In this document: positions 30,210 to 32,971 of the stretch, in pieces
How the letters are laid out: each line of letters begins with the position of its first letter
How positions within the stretch are numbered: the stretch's first letter is position 1
The notes under the pieces: model-generated
Told to the model about the DNA's origin: nothing
The model's database searches: none
Seen by the model: only the letters and a program-made list of their open reading frames with translations
Assembly (NCBI GenBank): GCA_036004405.1
Contig: DASYRM010000022.1
Location: forward strand, 1 to 32,971
From: DASYRM01 sp036004405
GTDB taxonomy: Bacteria; Acidobacteriota; Vicinamibacteria; Vicinamibacterales; UBA2999
Length of the DNA: 32,971 bases
Reading direction: 5' to 3'
Translations under genes and position numbers: made by a program

Positions 30210-31761
30210 GTAGGTCGCGCACTCGTTCGATCCGGTCGGCGGGCACGACCTCGACGTCTACGCCCACCGGCCGGGCACGATCGAAGTAGGCGTCGATCAG
30301 ATCACCGGTCGCGCCGGGGGCTTTCACCAGGATCAGCGTCGACGCACGGACCTGCCCCGCCACCCACGCGGCAATGCTGTCGCTGGTGACGTCCCAGGAG
30401 TGCGGGAGCGGATCCACGTCGCGCAGCCAGCGTGACGGCGCCAGCACCGGCACCCGCCCGGACGCCAGCGCGCCGATCGCCTCGGGCACGCTGGTAACAC
30501 GCATCGCGCGAGGCATCCGGGCCGTGAGCACCTCCGCGTACTGATCCATCGCGAGGACCGCCATCCAGTGCGCGGCCTCGTCATCGACGGCGCCGCGCGC
30601 GTAGGCGTCGCGCACCGCGTCGGCAAACGGCCCGCCGCCAGGCACGACCAGCGTACACGCCGAGCGGTCCAGCAGCGCAAGCACCGCGGTCAGCTCGGCA
30701 TCGAGCGCCAGCAGGCGGCCGCCCACCTTCACCACCGTCTGAATGGCGAGCTGCTCCTCGAGGAGCAGCGCCACCGCCGCCGCGGGCGCGCCGCGGGCGG
30801 CGCCGTCGCCGTGAGCCTCGGCCAGGTCATACACGTCGAGGCCAGCCGCGCGCGCGGCTCGAGCCGCGATGAACGCGCCCGTGCCAGCGACGACCGCGCG
30901 TCGAATCGATGGATGCCGGGCCGCCACCCGCGCGATTGCCGCAGCGACGCGATCGGTCTGTGCGCCGGCCAGCGCATCGGCCAGCGCAGTCACCGCGTCG
31001 TCGTTCATCAGCTCGCGATCGGCGCACAGCGCGCGCGCCAGCCGATCGCCAGCGCAGGCGCGCGTGGCCGGGCGGCCATCGGCCGTCTCGCCGGTCACGT
31101 CGCCGGGCATCAGGTCGCCCCGCCACAGGTGCACGTCGGCGGAGGTGGCAAAGCCCTCGGCCGCCAGCGTGTAGTGGCGCCCCTGCACGCACACGTCCGC
31201 GGCCAGCGCTTCGACGGGCGTCCGCACCGCGCCGGTGTAGAGCAGCTCGCCGGATGCGAGTCGCTCTGGATCGCTGCGCCCCTCGGCCACGACGCGGCCG
31301 TCGACGATCGGGATGATGTCGGTGGTCGTCGTCCCGATGTCCACCAGGACCGCATCGGGGTGCGTCTCTGAGACGAGCGAGGCCGTCGCCATCCAGTTGG
31401 CGGCGGCGACGCGCAGCGGGTGGCGGCGCGCCTCGGCCGGCGTGACGAAGGCGCCGTCGACGGTGTAGACGCTGACCGTCGTCGGGCCAAGAGCCGACTC
31501 GACCGCGTCGAGCACGAACGAGACGCCCTCACGTTTGGTCAGGAACACGCGGGAGAGCTCCGCCGTCGTGGTCACGGCGTGCGCGTCGACAGCGGCCGCG
31601 GCGCCGGCCACCTCGGCCGCCAGGCGGCGCAGGAGCGGGGCCAGTTGATCGGGCGCGTGCCTGACCTCGAACGGGCGCGAGATCGACGCCACGACTCTGC
31701 CCGACTCGACGCGGCAGACCTTTGTGTTGGATCCGCCGATGTCCCAGCCGGCGACGATCAT
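30190..31761 (-). CDS. Fusion: H4MPT-linked C1 protein (TIGR03123-like) and MfnE-type kinase
   Basis: One open frame of 523 residues with two domains. Residues 1-335 are a hydantoinase/oxoprolinase-like ATPase fold with phosphate loops GWDIGGSNTK (5-14) and VLVDIGTTTTDIIPI (138-152), matching the family described as a probable H4MPT-linked C1 transfer protein (TIGR03123). Residues 342-523 are an amino-acid-kinase domain: VVKVGGRLL (343-351), VVPGGGPFADAV (372-383), SWDVTSDSIAAWVA (455-468) and LILVKAPG. This resembles MfnE, which phosphorylates aminomethyl-furanmethanol phosphate in methanofuran synthesis. These are usually separate genes. ATG 31761 is divergent from the HisA/F-like gene over 53 bases. 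Confidence 0.88.
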   Translation of the reverse strand: MIVAGWDIGGSNTKVCRVESGRVVASISRPFEVRHAPDQLAPLLRRLAAEVAGAAAAVDAHAVTTTAELSRVFLTKREGVSFVLDAVESALGPTTVSVYTVDGAFVTPAEARRHPLRVAAANWMATASLVSETHPDAVLVDIGTTTTDIIPIVDGRVVAEGRSDPERLASGELLYTGAVRTPVEALAADVCVQGRHYTLAAEGFATSADVHLWRGDLMPGDVTGETADGRPATRACAGDRLARALCADRELMNDDAVTALADALAGAQTDRVAAAIARVAARHPSIRRAVVAGTGAFIAARAARAAGLDVYDLAEAHGDGAARGAPAAAVALLLEEQLAIQTVVKVGGRLLALDAELTAVLALLDRSACTLVVPGGGPFADAVRDAYARGAVDDEAAHWMAVLAMDQYAEVLTARMPRAMRVTSVPEAIGALASGRVPVLAPSRWLRDVDPLPHSWDVTSDSIAAWVAGQVRASTLILVKAPGATGDLIDAYFDRARPVGVDVEVVPADRIERVRDLLKSTAV

Positions 31762-31814
31762 GGGGTCGCAAGCGGACGGCGTCGCGCTAGGATCGGCGCC
31801 GTGGGGGACGAGGC

Positions 31815-32624
31815 GTGCGGGTAGTCGGTGTGCTCGACCTGCTGGGCGACCGCGCCGTGCACGCCCGCGGCGGTAAGCGCTCGCTCTACGAGCCGGTGCT
31901 GATGGTGGCCGGCGAACCCATCCAGCCGGGGTACGCGCCGGACCTGGCGCGCGCCTACGTGGACCGCCTTGGCCTCGACGAGGTCTACGTCGCCGATCTC
32001 ACCGCCATCGCCGCCAGCGTCGATCGCGCGCACCGTCGCGCGAGAGCCCACTCCGAGCCTCCGCGGCACGCCAGCACGCTCGACGGCATCACCGCGTGCG
32101 GCGTGGTGGTGTGGCTCGACGCCGGGATCGCCACACCCGACGACGCCCGGCACGCGCTGCACCTGGGCGCCACGCGCGTGGTGGTCGGGCTCGAGACGCT
32201 GCCGTCGTGGAAAGCGCTCGAGGAAATCTGTCACCTCGTCGGCGCCGGGCACGTGTCGTTCAGCCTCGACCTGCGCGACGGCGCTCCGGTGTCGAGCCTC
32301 CACCTCGTGTCGGGCCGCACGCGGCCCGAAACTATCGTGGAGCTCGCGGCCGCCGCTGGCGTGTCGTCGATGATCGTGCTGGAGCTGGCGCGCGTGGGCA
32401 CGAGCGCCGGGCCCGACGTGGAGATGATCGAGGCGGTGCGGCGGGCGGTCCCCACCGTGGATCTCTTTGCCGGCGGCGGCGTGCGGGGCGTAGACGATCT
32501 CAAACGTCTGGCCGAGGCCGGCTGCGACGGCGCGCTCGTGGCGACCGCGCTGCACGACGGCCGCCTGCGCAGCGGCCACATTGCCGGCGCGCGCCGGCTG
32601 GGTCACGCCAGGCTCACGCGATAG
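31815..32624 (+). CDS. HisA/HisF-related protein of the H4MPT gene set
   Basis: A 269-residue TIM barrel related to the histidine enzymes HisA and HisF: it opens MRVVGVLDLLGDRAVHARGGKR, has the central LGLDEVYVADLTAIA, VVWLDAGIATPDDARHAL and ATRVVVGLETLP, and the phosphate loops FAGGGVRGVDDLKRLAEAGCDGALVATALHDG in part (AGGGVRG, GALVATALH). It does not look like a histidine-pathway member; it fits the separate HisA/HisF-related family that accompanies methanofuran and H4MPT genes. The reaction is unknown to me. GTG 31815 is the only start that fits. Its 3' end overlaps the convergent PTPS-like gene by 22 bases. Confidence 0.85.
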   Translation: MRVVGVLDLLGDRAVHARGGKRSLYEPVLMVAGEPIQPGYAPDLARAYVDRLGLDEVYVADLTAIAASVDRAHRRARAHSEPPRHASTLDGITACGVVVWLDAGIATPDDARHALHLGATRVVVGLETLPSWKALEEICHLVGAGHVSFSLDLRDGAPVSSLHLVSGRTRPETIVELAAAAGVSSMIVLELARVGTSAGPDVEMIEAVRRAVPTVDLFAGGGVRGVDDLKRLAEAGCDGALVATALHDGRLRSGHIAGARRLGHARLTR

Positions 32625-32971
32625 ACGGCCGCCTGGCCGATGTTCTCCTCGACTTCCATCTCGATGGCCGTCAGCCCGGTGGCACCGCCCTCGCGCAGCT
32701 TCGCTTCGAGCTGGCCGGCGAGCATCTCGGCCAGCATCTCCACGGTCGTGTTCGTCACCGGCAGAATGGCGCAGTCCTTCGACGGGAAGACGTAGCGCGG
32801 CACGCCCTCGTAGGCCACCTTCACCACCGACCCGTCGTCCACGACCTGGATCTTCGGATTGTGCATCGGCAGCAGCACTTTGTGATCGATCTCGTCGCAC
32901 AGGCCGCGCATGAGGCGCTTGAGCTGCACGAAGTCGTAGACGAACCAGCTCTCCTCGTCGAGCGCGCCTTC
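32603..32971 (-). CDS. PTPS/QueD-like pterin protein, 5' end outside the window
   Basis: Only the last 122 codons are visible; the frame stays open to the right edge (EGALDEESWFVYDFVQLKR at the edge). The fold resembles 6-pyruvoyl-tetrahydropterin synthase: WFVYDFVQLKRLMRGL, then DEIDHKVLLP, PVTNTTVEMLAEML (the family's 'PT.E..A..L') and VEENIGQAAVYRV near the end. The Zn-binding His block of the N-terminus should lie outside. Such proteins act on dihydroneopterin or carboxy-pterins; with the neighbours, a role in making the H4MPT pterin is likely. An internal ATG at 32929 is not the true start, since the frame and fold continue upstream. Confidence 0.8.
   Translation of the reverse strand, partial: EGALDEESWFVYDFVQLKRLMRGLCDEIDHKVLLPMHNPKIQVVDDGSVVKVAYEGVPRYVFPSKDCAILPVTNTTVEMLAEMLAGQLEAKLREGGATGLTAIEMEVEENIGQAAVYRVSLA

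Overview
The window is about 33 kb of GC-rich (roughly 70%) bacterial DNA, almost wholly coding, with no gene-free stretch over 300 bases and no rRNA, tRNA or CRISPR array that I can see. The likely source is an acidobacterium, possibly of the Vicinamibacteria. I infer this from a C-terminal remnant of the soil-associated TIGR03435 family, two secreted proteins of an 'RTPWG.PDLQG' family typical of Acidobacteria, a TolB-like propeller of the kind found on acidobacterial Ser/Thr kinases, and interspersed palindromic repeats, including one that can be read as FAKATADR. No 16S or single-copy marker is present to prove it.

Left part (1-12817): a secreted PEBP-family protein with a good terminator, a pseudogene fragment and a small secreted protein, then a metal-pterin and formate locus. 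A LysR regulator (minus) diverges from moeA, moeA-PBP fusion and mobA, a translationally coupled set for the late steps of molybdenum/tungsten cofactor synthesis. Convergent to it lies a moaD plus tungsten-type aldehyde ferredoxin oxidoreductase operon (minus). Divergent from that operon are fdsB (NuoE-NuoF fusion) and fdsA, the two main subunits of a soluble NAD-dependent formate dehydrogenase.

Middle part (12818-19586): a repeat-bearing junction, then accessory genes: a hypothetical protein of lower GC, a duplicated YCII-domain protein, a group II truncated hemoglobin, a secreted TolB-like propeller, two paralogous secreted proteins, a GlcG/HbpS-like protein and a DUF2167 membrane protein.

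Right part (19624-32971): genes for the C1 carriers tetrahydromethanopterin (H4MPT) and methanofuran. One seven-gene minus-strand operon reads SDR, pterin carbinolamine dehydratase-like, DUF6513/DHPS-like, pabB, pabA, DUF447 and beta-RFAP synthase. It makes 4-aminobenzoate, converts it to the H4MPT arylamine, and carries pterin-handling proteins. After an alpha/beta hydrolase and an FAD monooxygenase come mfnB (methanofuran), an amidohydrolase, a fused 'H4MPT-linked C1 protein / MfnE-type kinase', a HisA/HisF-related protein and the end of a PTPS-like pterin protein that runs off the window.

Taken together, the window suggests an organism that oxidises C1 units through H4MPT and methanofuran to formate and then to CO2 with FdsBA. 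The C1 enzymes themselves (Fae, MtdB, Mch, Fhc) are not in the window. A family of short palindromic repeats, whose arms change in a compensatory way between copies, is scattered through it. Copies supply the start or end of several genes (mobA, the propeller gene, beta-RFAP synthase, mfnB) and an in-frame linker inside pabB.
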